Positions 49,188-59,545 are shown, counted from the stretch's first letter. The stretch: 64,000 nucleotides of DNA from Croceicoccus sediminis (GCF_007570835.1 NZ_SUNC01000001.1:1550001-1614000), one strand, 5' to 3'. The notes: generated by a model not told the origin, from the letters alone. Program-made: numbers and translations.

Positions 49188-49278
49188 GGTTCCGGGTGGA
49201 GCGAGGATGGTGCCGGTTCGAGCCCCGGCGCGCAGCGACCTTTTCGGTCGTGAGCACCGGAACGTTCAAAACGGTGCC
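49188..49278 (-). ncRNA. Candidate structured RNA element in the rpmJ-HAD spacer
   Basis: The 209-base gap can fold: outer stem 49189-49195 with 49257-49263, a hairpin 49212-49216 with 49225-49229, and a hairpin 49236-49240 with 49246-49250. A competing hairpin pairs 49254-49259 with 49272-49277 and excludes the outer stem. Only the minus strand leads into a gene. Whether it is a leader, a 3'-end RNA or chance is unknown. Confidence 0.35.
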
Positions 49279-49313
49279 TTCCGCAGCCCTCCCGGGAGCG
49301 AAAGACGCCGCGA

Positions 49314-49439
49314 TCAGCCCTGGCGCGCCTTGAAGCGGCGGTTGGTCTTGTTGATGACGTAAGTCCGGCCGCGACGGCGGATCACGCGGTTGTCGCGGTG
49401 GCGGTTCTTGAGCGACTTGAGGCTGTTGCGAATCTTCAT
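49314..49439 (-). CDS. rpmJ: 50S ribosomal protein L36, type B (zinc-free)
   Basis: A 41-residue L36, [41 protein letters not shown]. It is the type-B (C-minus, YkgO) form: no Cys, so no zinc ribbon. The start is ATG 49439 (the longer frame to 49496 is not family-like). It is translated leftwards towards the HAD gene. Confidence 0.95.
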   Translation of the reverse strand: MKIRNSLKSLKNRHRDNRVIRRRGRTYVINKTNRRFKARQG

Positions 49440-49551
49440 CTGTCTAAATCCGTCGGCTAAAGGGGTTTCGGGCCGCCGCCGCCAGATGGGGCGCATCCCT
49501 GTAAAATCAAGGCTGGCCCGTTACGGTGAGGCACAACCTGAGTCAAGCGAT

Positions 49552-50568
49552 TCACCCTTCCGCGGCGCGAATCCCGGTCAATTTCTTTTCCCAGGCCAGC
49601 GCGTGGCCGATGATCTCGGCCAGATCGGCGTGTTTCGGCTGCCACGGCACGGTGGCCAGGATCCGGCTGTTGTCCGATACCAGGCTGGGCACGTCCCCGG
49701 CGCGGCGCGGCTCCATCCGGCGGGGCACAGGCTGGCCGACGACCGTGTCTACCGCGTCGAGCACTTCGAGCACCGAGAAACCCCGGCCATAGCCCACGTT
49801 CATCGTCAGGCTGCGCTCTGGCTGTTCGATCAGCGCCTCCAGCGCCAGGACGTGCGCCTCGGCAAGGTCGGACACGTGGATGTAGTCGCGCACCCCCGTA
49901 CCGTCGGGCGTGGCGTAATCGTCGCCAAACACCGCGACCCCGTGCCGCTTGCCCAGCGCCGCTTCGACCGCGACCTTGATGAGGTGTGTCGCCCCTTGCG
50001 TCGATTGCCCCGACCGCGTCCGCGGATCGGCGCCCGCGACGTTGAAATACCTTAGGACGCAGTGGTTCATCGGATGGGCCCGGCTGACATCGGCAAGGAT
50101 GCGCTCGGTCATCAGCTTGCTCATGCCATAGGGGTTTACCGGGACGAGCGGATCGTCCTCGGTCAGCGGCTTGCACTCCGGCTCACCATAGACGGTCGCG
50201 GTGGAGGAGAAGATGAAGTGCCCCACCCCCGCGTTCACCGCCGCTTCCATCAGCGTCCGGCTCTTGGCGGTGTTGTTCTCGTAATACTTAAGCGGGTTTT
50301 CGACCGATTCGGGCACGATGATCGATCCGGCAAAGTGCAGGATCGCCCCCCTGCCCCCGCCCATGCCGCGTTCGGCGAAGATCCGGCTGAGCAGTTCGGT
50401 ATCGGCAATATCGCCTTGATAGAGCGGGACGCCATCGGGGATGGCCCATTCGAACCCGGTCGACAGGTTGTCGATGACCGCCACGTCCCAACCGCGATCG
50501 ACCAGCGCGAGCACCGCGTGGCTGCCGATATATCCTGCCCCGCCCGTCACAAGTACCGGTATAGTCAC
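49552..50568 (-). CDS. galE: UDP-glucose 4-epimerase
   Basis: A 338-residue extended SDR epimerase that interconverts UDP-glucose and UDP-galactose. VTGGAGYIGSH is the NAD motif, SSTATVYG supplies the catalytic Ser/Thr and NPYGMSK the YxxxK. VRDYIHVSDLAEAHVLAL and LTMNVGYGRGFSVLEV are GalE markers. GTG 50568 is preferred over a TTG at 50592. No sugar cluster surrounds it. Confidence 0.92.
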   Translation of the reverse strand: MTIPVLVTGGAGYIGSHAVLALVDRGWDVAVIDNLSTGFEWAIPDGVPLYQGDIADTELLSRIFAERGMGGGRGAILHFAGSIIVPESVENPLKYYENNTAKSRTLMEAAVNAGVGHFIFSSTATVYGEPECKPLTEDDPLVPVNPYGMSKLMTERILADVSRAHPMNHCVLRYFNVAGADPRTRSGQSTQGATHLIKVAVEAALGKRHGVAVFGDDYATPDGTGVRDYIHVSDLAEAHVLALEALIEQPERSLTMNVGYGRGFSVLEVLDAVDTVVGQPVPRRMEPRRAGDVPSLVSDNSRILATVPWQPKHADLAEIIGHALAWEKKLTGIRAAEG

Positions 50569-50793
50569 GTCGATTACGACCCCTTGATGCAACCCTGTAT
50601 TCTGCCCGGATAACGCCTAGACCCTGTCATGGTAAGACCTGTCAGGCGAACTCTTTGGTATGATCGCTGCCGGAAGCGTGGAGCCTGAATTGCCCGCTTT
50701 GTCCGTGCCTCTTGCGATTCAGGGGGAGAAACCCCAAGTTTTGTCGGTAATTGAGCGCCTTGCGCCCACTGCCTACGCCTTTCGGGAGACGAT

Positions 50794-51405
50794 ATGATGC
50801 TGAACAGGAAAGCGATCCTTGGCGCGGCTTGCCTCGTGCCGTTGATGACGCTGGGCGCATGCGTGACCTCCACCGGCCCGGTGGAGGTCACGCGCTTCCA
50901 CGCCGAGGACAAGGTCGCCCTGCTGGGCCGCGGGTCCATCGCGGTAGAGGCCGCACCGGGCATGGAAGCAGATTCGCTGGAACTGGGCACTTATCGCGCC
51001 GCCGTGGGCCGCGAACTGGCAAGGCTGGGCTATAACGAAGTGCCCGCCGGCGAAGGTTCGCAAGTCGCCGAAGTCCGCATCCGCCGTGCCATCATGTCGC
51101 CCGTGCGCGAAGGCGGCCCGGTCAGCGTCGGGGTCGGCGGATCGACCGGAAGCTACGGTTCCGGCGTTGGCGTGGGTGTCGGCATCGACCTGTCAGGCAG
51201 GCCCAAGGACGAGGTCATGACCGAATTGGCCGTTGTCATCCGGCAGCGCTTGACCGGAGAGCCGCTTTGGGAAGGCCGCGCGCAGTTCGCGGTGAAGGCC
51301 GGTGCGCCGCTTGCCGAAACGCAGCTTGCCGCCGCACACCTTGCCGAAGCACTCTTCGTGGACTTTCCCGGCGAGTCGGGCGAAACCATCGAAGTGAAAC
51401 AATAG
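50794..51405 (+). CDS. DUF4136-like lipoprotein
   Basis: A 203-residue lipoprotein with a lipobox LGAC, a glycine/serine-rich middle ([19 protein letters not shown]) and a C-terminus [13 protein letters not shown] like DUF4136. It may be a paralogue of the protein at 29693. The M14 peptidase gene follows 20 bases later, so they may be one unit. Function unknown. Confidence 0.75.
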   Translation: MMLNRKAILGAACLVPLMTLGACVTSTGPVEVTRFHAEDKVALLGRGSIAVEAAPGMEADSLELGTYRAAVGRELARLGYNEVPAGEGSQVAEVRIRRAIMSPVREGGPVSVGVGGSTGSYGSGVGVGVGIDLSGRPKDEVMTELAVVIRQRLTGEPLWEGRAQFAVKAGAPLAETQLAAAHLAEALFVDFPGESGETIEVKQ

Positions 51406-51425
51406 GCAAGCAGCAGGTTCAACGC

Positions 51426-52571
51426 GTGGCCGACCCGATCCGCATCGACGCCGCTTTCGACAGCGGCAATATTGAAATCCTTGGTATCGACCATGCCGAG
51501 GCGATCCTTGCCATCCGCAAGGACCGCGAGAGCGATTTCTACCAGTGGTTCCACTTCCGCGCATCTGGCGTGCGCGGCCGCGAACTGGTGCTGAAGATCA
51601 CGGGCCTGAACAAGAGCGCCTATCCCGGCGGCTGGCCCGGATACGACGCGCGCGTGTCCGAAGACCGCGCCGACTGGCGCCGCGCGGCGACTTCTTTCGA
51701 TGCGCAGGAGCGGGATGGCACTTTGACGATCCGGCACCGTCCGGTCGGCGACGTGGCATGGTTCGCCTATTTCGCGCCCTATTCGATGGAGCGTCACCAC
51801 GACCTCGTCACCCGCGCCGCACAGGCAGAGGGGGCCAGCCACTCGGTCCTGGGTCACAGCCTCGACGGACAGCCCATCGATTGCCTGACATTCGGTTCGG
51901 GCGAAAAACAGGTGTGGCTCTACGCACGGCAGCATCCGGGCGAATCGATGGCCGAATGGTGGATGGAAGGCGCGCTGGACGTTCTGGCCGACGGATCGGA
52001 CGACCTGACGCAGCGGCTGTGCAAGGCGGCGACCGTCCATGTCGTGCCAAACTGTAACCCCGACGGGTCACGGCGCGGTCACCTGCGCACCAATGCAGCG
52101 GGCGTGAACCTCAACCGCGAATGGCACGAACCCAGCGCGGAAGGATCGCCCGAAGTGCTGGCGATCCGCAACGCGATGGATGCGACCGGCGTGGATTTCG
52201 CCATGGACGTCCACGGGGACGAGGCGATCCCCCACGTCTTCATCGCCGGGTTCGAAGGCATTCCCGACGTGAAAGTCACACAGCTCGACAGCTATGACCG
52301 CTTTCTCGCGCTGCTGAACGCCGAAACCCCGGATTTCCAGCGTGAGAAGGGCTATCCCACCGCCGCGCCGGGCAAAGGCAACCTGTCGATGTCGACCAAC
52401 CAGGTCGCCCATCGCTTCGGCGCAACGGCGATGACGCTGGAAATGCCGTTCAAGGATCATGACGATGCGCCCGATGCGGCGCGCGCTTGGAGCCCGGAGC
52501 GATCACAAGCCTTGGGCCGTTCGTGCCTCGCCTCCATCGCCGACTGGCTTGACGGCAAGGACCCGCGTTAA
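51426..52571 (+). CDS. M14-family zinc carboxypeptidase
   Basis: A 381-residue metallocarboxypeptidase-like protein. An N-terminal beta domain ([19 protein letters not shown]) precedes the catalytic part; zinc ligands are in [12 protein letters not shown] and DVHGDEAIP, substrate residues in LNREWHEP, and the general base in TLEMPFKD. It resembles cytosolic carboxypeptidase-like (PaCCP) M14 enzymes that trim C-terminal residues. A GTG at 51426 is the likely start. Confidence 0.85.
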   Translation: MADPIRIDAAFDSGNIEILGIDHAEAILAIRKDRESDFYQWFHFRASGVRGRELVLKITGLNKSAYPGGWPGYDARVSEDRADWRRAATSFDAQERDGTLTIRHRPVGDVAWFAYFAPYSMERHHDLVTRAAQAEGASHSVLGHSLDGQPIDCLTFGSGEKQVWLYARQHPGESMAEWWMEGALDVLADGSDDLTQRLCKAATVHVVPNCNPDGSRRGHLRTNAAGVNLNREWHEPSAEGSPEVLAIRNAMDATGVDFAMDVHGDEAIPHVFIAGFEGIPDVKVTQLDSYDRFLALLNAETPDFQREKGYPTAAPGKGNLSMSTNQVAHRFGATAMTLEMPFKDHDDAPDAARAWSPERSQALGRSCLASIADWLDGKDPR

Positions 52572-52619
52572 CGCCTGGGTAGCAGCCGATAACACGCATT
52601 AAGGATTTGGTAGGAAATC

Positions 52620-52636
52620 GGGTCCATATTGGACCC
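52620..52636 (+). promoter_or_regulatory. Perfect palindrome abutting the start of the 45-residue gene
   Basis: GGGTCCA (52620-52626), TAT, TGGACCC (52630-52636) is an exact 7-3-7 inverted repeat ending one base before the ATG at 52637. It leaves no room for a Shine-Dalgarno and could be an operator or a translation-blocking hairpin. Confidence 0.5.
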
Positions 52637-52774
52637 ATGGCAAAGAGAATCGCCCGCGCTGTTTCCTACCCGCTCCACCACGGTGGTGACGTGGCGACGA
52701 ACACCGTACGCTTCGTGATCGTGGCCGGCTCCGCCGTCGCCGTGATCATGGCCGGTCCGTTCCTGCCCTTCTGA
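52637..52774 (+). CDS. Small 45-residue membrane peptide
   Basis: The open frame ATG...TGA encodes MAKRIARAVSYPLHHGGDVA followed by TNTVRFVIVAGSAVAVIMAG and PFLPF. It has a basic, His-containing N-terminus and one hydrophobic helix. Codon third positions are GC-rich, as for real genes here. No family is recognised. It lies between the M14 gene and dapE on the same strand. Confidence 0.6.
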   Translation: MAKRIARAVSYPLHHGGDVATNTVRFVIVAGSAVAVIMAGPFLPF

Positions 52775-52845
52775 ACTTTTCCGACATTTCGGCACCGGCT
52801 ACCTCGGTAGTTCCCTTGGCGCGCGCCTTGCGCTAACCGCTGCGC

Positions 52846-53973
52846 ATGTCCGATGCATCCCCGCTTGCGCTGGCTCAGCGCCTGATCGCCTGTCCCAGTG
52901 TAACACCTGCCACCGGCAGCGTTTTCGATGCGATGGAAGCGATGCTGACGCCGCTGGGCTTCGAAGTCCTGCGCACCATCGATGGCGAAGCGCCCGACGG
53001 CCCCGTCGAAAACCTGCTGGCGACGCGCAACGGCCCGGAAGGTTCGCGCCATTTCGCCTTTGCCGGGCACCTTGACGTCGTCCCGCCGGGCGAAGGGTGG
53101 ACCAGCGATGCCTTCGAACCCGAAATCCGCGGCGACCTTCTTTACGGGCGCGGCGCGGTCGACATGAAGGGTTCGATCGCCTGCATGGTCGCGGCCCTTG
53201 CCGACATTCCGGCAGAGGCCGGCACGATCAGCTTCATCATCACCGGGGACGAAGAAGGCCCGGCCCGCCACGGCACGCTGGCGCTGATGGATCACATGGC
53301 GACACGCGATATCGTGCCGGACCTGTGCCTTGTCGGCGAACCGACCAGCGTGAACCGGCTGGGCGACATGATGAAGATCGGGCGGCGCGGTTCGGTGAAC
53401 ATCTTCCTCGGCGTCGATGGGGTGCAGGGGCACGTCGCCTATCCGCACCTTGCCGACAATCCGGCTCCGAAACTGGTCGCCATGCTGGCCGAACTCGATG
53501 CCCTCGTGCTCGACGAAGGGACCGACTGGTTCCAACCGTCGAACCTGGAAATTACCGAGATGGCCATCGGCAATCCCGCGCACAACGTGATCCCCGCCAA
53601 GGCGGAGGCGCGGATCTCCATCCGCTTCAACGACCTGCATTCGGGCGCCAGCCTTTCGGAAAAGGTGATCGCCATTGCCGAAAGCCATGGCGGCTGGGCG
53701 CGTCCCGTCATCAGCGGCGAACCATTCCTGACCGCGCCGGGCCGGTTCTCCGACATGCTGGCCGATGCGATCCGCGCCGAGACCGGGGTGGAACCCGAAC
53801 TGTCGACCGGCGGCGGCACCTCCGATGCCCGTTTCCTGAAGAACGTGTGCCCGGTGATCGAATTCGGCCTCAACAACGCAACGATGCACAAGCGTGACGA
53901 GGCCGTGGCCGTGGTCGATCTCGACGTGCTGACCCGCATCTACGCCCGCGTGGCAAAGGCCGCGCTGGCCTGA
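52846..53973 (+). CDS. dapE: Succinyl-diaminopimelate desuccinylase
   Basis: A 375-residue M20 zinc hydrolase of lysine/diaminopimelate synthesis. The first metal ligand is His75 in FAGHLDVVPPG, Asp106 (GAVDMKG) bridges, and Glu136/137 (ITGDEEGPA) contain the catalytic base and a ligand. A dimerisation domain and GGTSDARF end-motif complete it. lysC, the pathway's first gene, is 37 kb away. Confidence 0.96.
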   Translation: MSDASPLALAQRLIACPSVTPATGSVFDAMEAMLTPLGFEVLRTIDGEAPDGPVENLLATRNGPEGSRHFAFAGHLDVVPPGEGWTSDAFEPEIRGDLLYGRGAVDMKGSIACMVAALADIPAEAGTISFIITGDEEGPARHGTLALMDHMATRDIVPDLCLVGEPTSVNRLGDMMKIGRRGSVNIFLGVDGVQGHVAYPHLADNPAPKLVAMLAELDALVLDEGTDWFQPSNLEITEMAIGNPAHNVIPAKAEARISIRFNDLHSGASLSEKVIAIAESHGGWARPVISGEPFLTAPGRFSDMLADAIRAETGVEPELSTGGGTSDARFLKNVCPVIEFGLNNATMHKRDEAVAVVDLDVLTRIYARVAKAALA

Positions 53974-54076
53974 TCCCCGTTCGGGGCTGAGGGCACTCGC
54001 CCCGGCCACCCTTGCAGGTCGGGCCCGGTGCGGGCACAACCTGCGCTTCGTCACCTCTGCGCGAAGGGCCCCCGAA

Positions 54077-55315
54077 ATGCTTCGTTTCTGGTTTTCGATT
54101 CCCCTGTGGCAACGCGTCATCGGCGCGCTCATCCTCGGCGTTGCGCTGGGGCTGTTCTGGGGGCCGGAGGCAGTGGCGATCAAGTGGATCGGCGACTTCT
54201 TCATTGCCTCGATCAAAATGCTGGTCGTACCGCTGATCTTCTTCAGCCTCGTGTCCGGCGTGACTTCGATCGGCAACCTGAAGAAACTCGGCTCGGTCGG
54301 CGGGCGGGCGCTGCTCTTCTTCCTCGTCACCAGCCAGATCGCGGTATGGCTCGGCCTGCTGCTCGGCACCCTGTTCATGCCCGGCGTGGGGCTGGACCAG
54401 AGCCGGATCGAAATGGGCAACATTCCCGAACCGAAGTCCGAAGGCTGGCGCGAGATGATCCTGTCGATCGTCCCGCAAAGCCCGGTCCAGGTCATGGCCG
54501 ACGCCAATGTCCTGCCGTTGATCGTCTTTGCGCTGCTGATCGGCATCGGCATCCTGATGGCGAAGGAAGAAGGCCAGCCGCTGACCCGCATTTTCGATGC
54601 AGGCTCCATCGTCATGCAGAAGATCACGATCCTGGTCATGGAACTGACCCCCTTCGGCGTCTTTGCGCTGATGGCGTGGGTCGCGGGCAGCTTCGGGGTC
54701 GATGCGCTGTTCGCGCTCGCCAAGCTGGTTGCGCTCAATTACGCGGGCTGCCTGATCCTGATCGGCGTGGTCTACGTCGGCATTCTCAAGTTCTTTGCCA
54801 AAGTGCCGGTCGGCGATTTCTTCCGCGGCATGATCGACGCGATGGCGGTGGCCTATTCCACCGCATCGTCCAGCGCGACCCTGCCCGTCACGCTGCGCTG
54901 CCTGCAGCGCAACATCGGCGTCAGCCCGTCGGTTTCCAGCTTTACCGCATCGCTGGGCGCGACGATCAACATGGACGGCACGGCGATGTACCTTGGCCTT
55001 GCCACCGTGTTCGGCGCACAGATCTTCGGGGTGCAGCTCGACATGGTCGACTACCTGATGGTCGCGATCACGGCCACGCTGGGCTCCATCGGCGCGGCGG
55101 GCATTCCGGGCACGGGGCTCATCATGATGACCTTGGTCTTCGGTACCGTCGGCGTGCCGCTGGAAACGATCGCCTTCGTGGCGGGCGTGGACCGGTTGAT
55201 GGACATGATGCGCACAGTGACCAACGTGACCAGCGATTCGACCGTCGCAACGGCGGTTGCCGCCTCGCTCGACGAACTCGACCGCGCGGAACTGGTCAGC
55301 CACGACGACGTCTGA
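54077..55315 (+). CDS. Dicarboxylate/amino acid:cation symporter (DAACS)
   Basis: A 412-residue transporter of the DctA/GltP glutamate/dicarboxylate family with about eight helices and two re-entrant loops. The loop SSSATLPVTLRCL is the HP1 marker, ATINMDGTAMYLG and GIPGTGLIMMTL are family hallmarks. Substrate may be C4-dicarboxylates or glutamate/aspartate. Start ATG 54077. Confidence 0.9.
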   Translation: MLRFWFSIPLWQRVIGALILGVALGLFWGPEAVAIKWIGDFFIASIKMLVVPLIFFSLVSGVTSIGNLKKLGSVGGRALLFFLVTSQIAVWLGLLLGTLFMPGVGLDQSRIEMGNIPEPKSEGWREMILSIVPQSPVQVMADANVLPLIVFALLIGIGILMAKEEGQPLTRIFDAGSIVMQKITILVMELTPFGVFALMAWVAGSFGVDALFALAKLVALNYAGCLILIGVVYVGILKFFAKVPVGDFFRGMIDAMAVAYSTASSSATLPVTLRCLQRNIGVSPSVSSFTASLGATINMDGTAMYLGLATVFGAQIFGVQLDMVDYLMVAITATLGSIGAAGIPGTGLIMMTLVFGTVGVPLETIAFVAGVDRLMDMMRTVTNVTSDSTVATAVAASLDELDRAELVSHDDV

Positions 55316-55365
55316 TCGATGGCGTAGCGGTTCAAATCGCGCCCGATCTTCCTAGATAGGCGGGC

Positions 55366-56142
55366 ATGAACGAGCCTGAACTTCCCGCCATCCAGCGTTT
55401 CAAATCGAGCGACGGGCTGTCGCTGGCCTATCGCCATGCGCCGGGCACGGGACCGCTGATCGTGTTCCTGCCGGGGTATATGTCCGACATGGCGGGCGGC
55501 AAGGCGACTGCCGCGATGGCCGACGCGATGGCACGGGGTCAGGCCTGCCTGTTGCTCGACTACTCCGGCTGCGGCGAGAGCGAGGGCGACTTCGCCAACG
55601 GCACGCTGACCCGTTGGCGTGACGAAGTGCTGTCACTGATCGAGCATGTCGGCGCGGGCACGGCAGACGATCCCGTCGTCATCGTCGGGTCCTCCATGGG
55701 CGGATGGCTGATGTTCCTGGTGGCAGAGGCGCTTTGCGAGCGCGCCGGGCCGGCGGCGCTGGCGGCGCTGGTCGGCATCGCGCCCGCGCCCGATTTCACC
55801 GACTGGGGCTATTCGGCAGAGCAGAAGGCGACGCTGGAAAAAGGCGAGATCTGGTTCGAGGACAACATCTACGGCCCCGAACCCACGCCCTATCACCCCG
55901 CGTTCTATACCGATTCCGCCCGTCACCGGATGCTGTCACGCGGAATAGCCGTGAACTGCCCGGTGCGCGTGCTTCAGGGGCAGCGCGACCCCGACGTGCC
56001 GTGGGAACTGTCGCTGAAGATCGCCGATGCGCTGGCGGCGCAGGACGTGCGCCTGCAGATCATCAAGGACGGCGATCACCGCCTGTCGCGTGAGGGAGAC
56101 ATCGCGCTTCTTCTATCCACCATCGCGGAGGTTTCGGCATGA
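55366..56142 (+). CDS. Alpha/beta hydrolase
   Basis: A 258-residue alpha/beta hydrolase: oxyanion/nucleophile elbow [11 protein letters not shown] (Ser), acid residue in RDPDVPW, and His in KDGDHRLSR. The family hydrolyses esters or amides; the substrate is not evident. It overlaps the LLM oxidoreductase gene by 4 bases (ATGA), suggesting the two work on the same pathway. Confidence 0.87.
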   Translation: MNEPELPAIQRFKSSDGLSLAYRHAPGTGPLIVFLPGYMSDMAGGKATAAMADAMARGQACLLLDYSGCGESEGDFANGTLTRWRDEVLSLIEHVGAGTADDPVVIVGSSMGGWLMFLVAEALCERAGPAALAALVGIAPAPDFTDWGYSAEQKATLEKGEIWFEDNIYGPEPTPYHPAFYTDSARHRMLSRGIAVNCPVRVLQGQRDPDVPWELSLKIADALAAQDVRLQIIKDGDHRLSREGDIALLLSTIAEVSA

Positions 56143-57137
56143 AGCTCTCGGTACTCGATTTCGTCTCGATCCCCGAAGGTGGGACGGCGACGCGCGCACT
56201 GGCCGATACGGCGGCCTATGCGAAACTGGCCGAAGATCTTGCCTGTCACCGTTTCTGGATGGCCGAACACCACGGCATGCCCGGCATCGCCAGTTCGGCG
56301 GTTTCCGTGTGCCTTGCCCATGTCGGCAGCGCGACGTCGAAGATCCGCATCGGTTCGGGCGGCATCATGCTACCCAACCACAGCCCGCTGGTCATCGCCG
56401 AACAGTTCGGCACGCTGGACGCGCTGTTCCCCGGCCGGATCGACCTGGGCCTTGGCCGCGCGCCGGGTGCGGATTCGCGGATCGGCCAGATGCTGCGCAA
56501 GGATCTGCATTCGGCCGCTGAACGCTTTCCGCAGGACGTGACCGAACTGCGTGCGCTGCTTTCGGGCGATGGCCGCATGCCGCTGCCCGCCGTTCCGGGC
56601 CAGGGCGCGAATGTCGAGATGTGGATCCTGGGTTCCAGCCTGTTCGGCGCGCAGCTTGCCGCCCTGCTGGGCCTGCCCTACGCCTTTGCCTCGCACTTCG
56701 CACCGGCCGCGCTGGACGAGGCGTTGGCGCTTTACCGCGAAAATTTCCGGCCGTCCGAAGACTGCGAAAAGCCGCATGTCATGGTCGCGGCGAACTGCTT
56801 TGCCGCGGACACGCGCGAAGAGGCCGAACTGATCGCATCGTCGATGGACCAGTCCTTCGTCGCGCTGCGCACCGGCACACCGGGCAAACTGCCCCCGCCG
56901 GTCCCCGGATATCGCGAAAGCCTGCCGCCGCAGCTTCTGGCCGGGCTTCGCGGCCTTCGCCGGGTCAGCGCCATCGGCACGCGCGAGGACGTGCGCGAAA
57001 CGCTGACCGATCTTGCCGCCCGTACCGGCGCCGACGAGATCGTGCTGTCGGGGTCAACTTTTGATCCCGCAGCCCGGCGATATTCGCTGGAACTGGCGAT
57101 GGATGCGATGTCGGCCAGCATTGCTGCCGCCAATTGA
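56139..57137 (+). CDS. LLM-class flavin-dependent oxidoreductase
   Basis: A 332-residue luciferase-like FMN monooxygenase-type protein: [50 protein letters not shown] and [10 protein letters not shown] are family features. It probably oxidises an organic substrate with reduced flavin. It follows the alpha/beta hydrolase by an ATGA overlap. Confidence 0.87.
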   Translation: MKLSVLDFVSIPEGGTATRALADTAAYAKLAEDLACHRFWMAEHHGMPGIASSAVSVCLAHVGSATSKIRIGSGGIMLPNHSPLVIAEQFGTLDALFPGRIDLGLGRAPGADSRIGQMLRKDLHSAAERFPQDVTELRALLSGDGRMPLPAVPGQGANVEMWILGSSLFGAQLAALLGLPYAFASHFAPAALDEALALYRENFRPSEDCEKPHVMVAANCFAADTREEAELIASSMDQSFVALRTGTPGKLPPPVPGYRESLPPQLLAGLRGLRRVSAIGTREDVRETLTDLAARTGADEIVLSGSTFDPAARRYSLELAMDAMSASIAAAN

Positions 57138-57188
57138 TCTTCTCCGGCCAAATTCGGCAGCGCGCGGTTTTGTGACTTGAACCGCTCG

Positions 57189-57211
57189 CCCCACGCCTAT
57201 AGCGCGTGGGG
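57189..57211. promoter_or_regulatory. Inverted repeat flanking TATAGC upstream of the ferredoxin reductase gene
   Basis: CCCCACGC (57189-57196) and GCGTGGGG (57204-57211) form a perfect eight-base inverted repeat whose loop contains TATAGC (57198-57203). TTGAAC lies at 57177-57182, 15 bases upstream. If TATAGC is a -10 box, the repeat would be an operator over it; equally it may be an RNA hairpin before the RBS. Confidence 0.4.
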
Positions 57212-57231
57212 TCCGGATCAAGGGAGATGAT

Positions 57232-58464
57232 ATGGAACACGCCGACGTACTCATCGTGGGTGCAGGTCATGGCGGCGCCGCGGCTGCAGTCGCGCTCCGC
57301 CAGCAGGGCTTCGAGGGCAGCATCGTCATGGTGGGCCGCGAAAAGGAACCCCCGTACGAGCGTCCCCCGCTCTCCAAGGAATATCTCGCGCGCGAAAAGG
57401 AGTTCGAGCGCCTTTATATCCGCCCGCCGCAGTTCTGGGCGGACAAGGACGTCGCCCTGCGGCTTGGCACCGAAGTGATCGCCGTCGAACCGATGGGCAA
57501 GGTCGCGACGCTGACCGGCGGTGACGAGATCAGCTACACCAACCTCATCTGGGCCGCCGGCGGCGATGCGCGCCGCCTGTCCTGTTCGGGCGCGGACCTG
57601 AAGGGCGTTCACTCCGTTCGCACCCGCGCCGACGTCGACCGGATGATGGCCGAAATCGATGCGGGCGCGAAAAAGGCCGTGATCGTCGGTGGCGGCTACA
57701 TCGGGCTTGAGGCCGCGGCCGTCCTGCGCAAGCTGGGCGTCGAAGTCGTTCTGCTCGAAATGCTCGACCGCGTCCTGGCGCGCGTCGCCGGAGAGGAGCT
57801 TTCGCGCTTCTACGAAAAGGAACACCGCGAACACGGCGTCGACCTGCGCCTTGAAACCGGGGTCGATTGCATCGAGGGCGACGGTGAAAAAGTCACCGGC
57901 GTAAAGCTGGCCGACGGCAGCATCGTCGCTGCCGACATGGTGATCGTCGGCATCGGCATCGTGCCCAGCATCGGTCCGCTGATCGTTGCGGGCGCTTCTG
58001 GTGCGAACGGCGTCGACGTTGACGAATATTGCCGTACCTCGCTCGACGACGTCTATGCGATCGGCGACTGTGCGGCCCACGCCAACGGCTATGCCGACGG
58101 CGCGGTCATCCGCCTCGAATCGGTGCAGAACGCCAACGACATGGCCAAGACGGTCGCGATGAAGATCGCGGGCGACAAACAGCCCTATCAGTCGACGCCG
58201 TGGTTCTGGTCCAACCAGTATGACCTGAAGCTTCAGACCGTGGGCCTGTCGATCGGGCACGACGACACCGTGCTGCGCGGCAATCCCGACGATCGCAGTT
58301 TCTCGATCATCTATCTCAAGGAAGGTCGGATCATCGCGCTCGACTGCGTGAACAAGGTCAAGGACTACGTCCAGGGCAAGAAGCTGGTCGAGAGTCAGGC
58401 CGTGATCGACCGCGACGTGCTGGCCGACGATACGCTGGCGCTCAAGGAGATGGCTTCGGCCTGA
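57232..58464 (+). CDS. Ferredoxin/rhodocoxin reductase-type FAD oxidoreductase
   Basis: A 410-residue FAD/NAD(P) oxidoreductase of the putidaredoxin/rhodocoxin reductase family. [15 protein letters not shown] binds [16 protein letters not shown] is the family hallmark, [14 protein letters not shown] binds NAD, and YAIGDCAAH is the second FAD loop. Such proteins pass electrons to a [2Fe-2S] ferredoxin and a P450 or dioxygenase. No such partner is next to it. GGGAGA at 57222 is the RBS. Confidence 0.88.
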   Translation: MEHADVLIVGAGHGGAAAAVALRQQGFEGSIVMVGREKEPPYERPPLSKEYLAREKEFERLYIRPPQFWADKDVALRLGTEVIAVEPMGKVATLTGGDEISYTNLIWAAGGDARRLSCSGADLKGVHSVRTRADVDRMMAEIDAGAKKAVIVGGGYIGLEAAAVLRKLGVEVVLLEMLDRVLARVAGEELSRFYEKEHREHGVDLRLETGVDCIEGDGEKVTGVKLADGSIVAADMVIVGIGIVPSIGPLIVAGASGANGVDVDEYCRTSLDDVYAIGDCAAHANGYADGAVIRLESVQNANDMAKTVAMKIAGDKQPYQSTPWFWSNQYDLKLQTVGLSIGHDDTVLRGNPDDRSFSIIYLKEGRIIALDCVNKVKDYVQGKKLVESQAVIDRDVLADDTLALKEMASA

Positions 58465-59545
58465 CGCCCGCTGGGGCCTGAAGCCGGGCGAAAGCCCACT
58501 CCGCCGCTTCGGCAACGGTTCCGTCGGGGTCCTGCAACAGGGCCCCGACCGGGGCGCGCAGGTTCGAATCCCCGCTGTTGCCCGCCGCGATCAGGCAGTT
58601 GCGCACGAACCGGTCGCGCCCGATTCGCTTGATCGGAGAGCCGGAGAAAAGCGAGCGGAAGCCCGCATCGTCGAGCGCCAGCAGCTCGGCAAGGCGCGGC
58701 GCGGCCAGTTCCGCGCGCGGCAGGAACGCTTTGTTCGCCGCCGCCTGAGCCGCAAAGCTGTTCCACGGACAGACGGCAAGGCAATCGTCGCAGCCATAGA
58801 TCCGGTTGCCCATCGCCTCGCGGAATTCGTGCGGGATCGGGCCCTTGTGTTCGATGGTAAGGTACGAAATGCACCGCCGCGCATCGACCACGCGCGGGCT
58901 TGGAAAGGCATCGGTCGGACAGGCATCGAGACAGCGGGTGCAGGAACCGCAACGGTCGGCGTGCGGATCGTCCACCTCCAGCGGCAACGTCGTGTAGATC
59001 GCGCCAAGGAACAGCCACGAACCTTGGCTTCGGCTGACAAGGTTGGAATGCTTGCCCTGCCAGCCGATGCCCGCCGCCGCGCCCAGCGGTTTTTCCATAA
59101 CCGGCGCGGTATCGACGAAAACCTTGACCCCCGCATCGACGCCCATCTTGCGCGCCTCTTCCACCAGCCAGCGGGCCAGCCGCTTCAGCGCCTTTTTGAC
59201 GACATCGTGATAGTCGCGCCCCTGCGCATAGACCGAAATGCGGCCCACCCCGCCCTCGTCCGCCAGCGACAACGGATCGGTTGCGGGCGCATAGCTCATG
59301 CCCAGCGCGATCACCCGCTGCGCCTCCTCCCACAAGACCTGCGGCGCGGCGCGCTGGTCTTTGCGGTCCTCCATCCACTGCATCGATCCGTGACGGCCTT
59401 CGTCCAGCCATTGATCCAGCCGAACCGCACGCGCAGGATCGGTCCCGGCATCGGCGATTCCGGCCGCGACGAAACCTTCCTCGCCCGCCCGTTCGAGCAG
59501 TCGGCGGCGCAGGTCGGTCAGGTCATCGGGCCGGATTTCTCGCAT
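58442..59545 (-). CDS. queG: Epoxyqueuosine reductase
   Basis: A 367-residue cobalamin-dependent enzyme for the last step of queuosine in tRNA. The Cys motifs are [15 protein letters not shown] and [11 protein letters not shown], two [4Fe-4S] clusters, and the catalytic DTAPVMEK region and GWQGKHSNL are family-specific. The 3' end overlaps the ferredoxin reductase gene by 23 bases tail to tail. Confidence 0.95.
   Translation of the reverse strand: MREIRPDDLTDLRRRLLERAGEEGFVAAGIADAGTDPARAVRLDQWLDEGRHGSMQWMEDRKDQRAAPQVLWEEAQRVIALGMSYAPATDPLSLADEGGVGRISVYAQGRDYHDVVKKALKRLARWLVEEARKMGVDAGVKVFVDTAPVMEKPLGAAAGIGWQGKHSNLVSRSQGSWLFLGAIYTTLPLEVDDPHADRCGSCTRCLDACPTDAFPSPRVVDARRCISYLTIEHKGPIPHEFREAMGNRIYGCDDCLAVCPWNSFAAQAAANKAFLPRAELAAPRLAELLALDDAGFRSLFSGSPIKRIGRDRFVRNCLIAAGNSGDSNLRAPVGALLQDPDGTVAEAAEWAFARLQAPAGVRPKPSP

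Noticed and set aside
49206-49230. GCCGGTTCGAGCCCCGGC as a tRNA or tmRNA end
   Set aside because: The loop is 8 bases and no acceptor stem, D-arm or anticodon arm fits nearby.
50684-50724. Inverted CCTGAAT/ATTCAGG pair upstream of the DUF4136-like gene
   Set aside because: Short arms with a 27-base loop and no T-run; likely chance.
58555-58580. tRNA T-loop-like GGTTCGAATCCCC
   Set aside because: It lies inside queG and there is no acceptor or anticodon stem around it.
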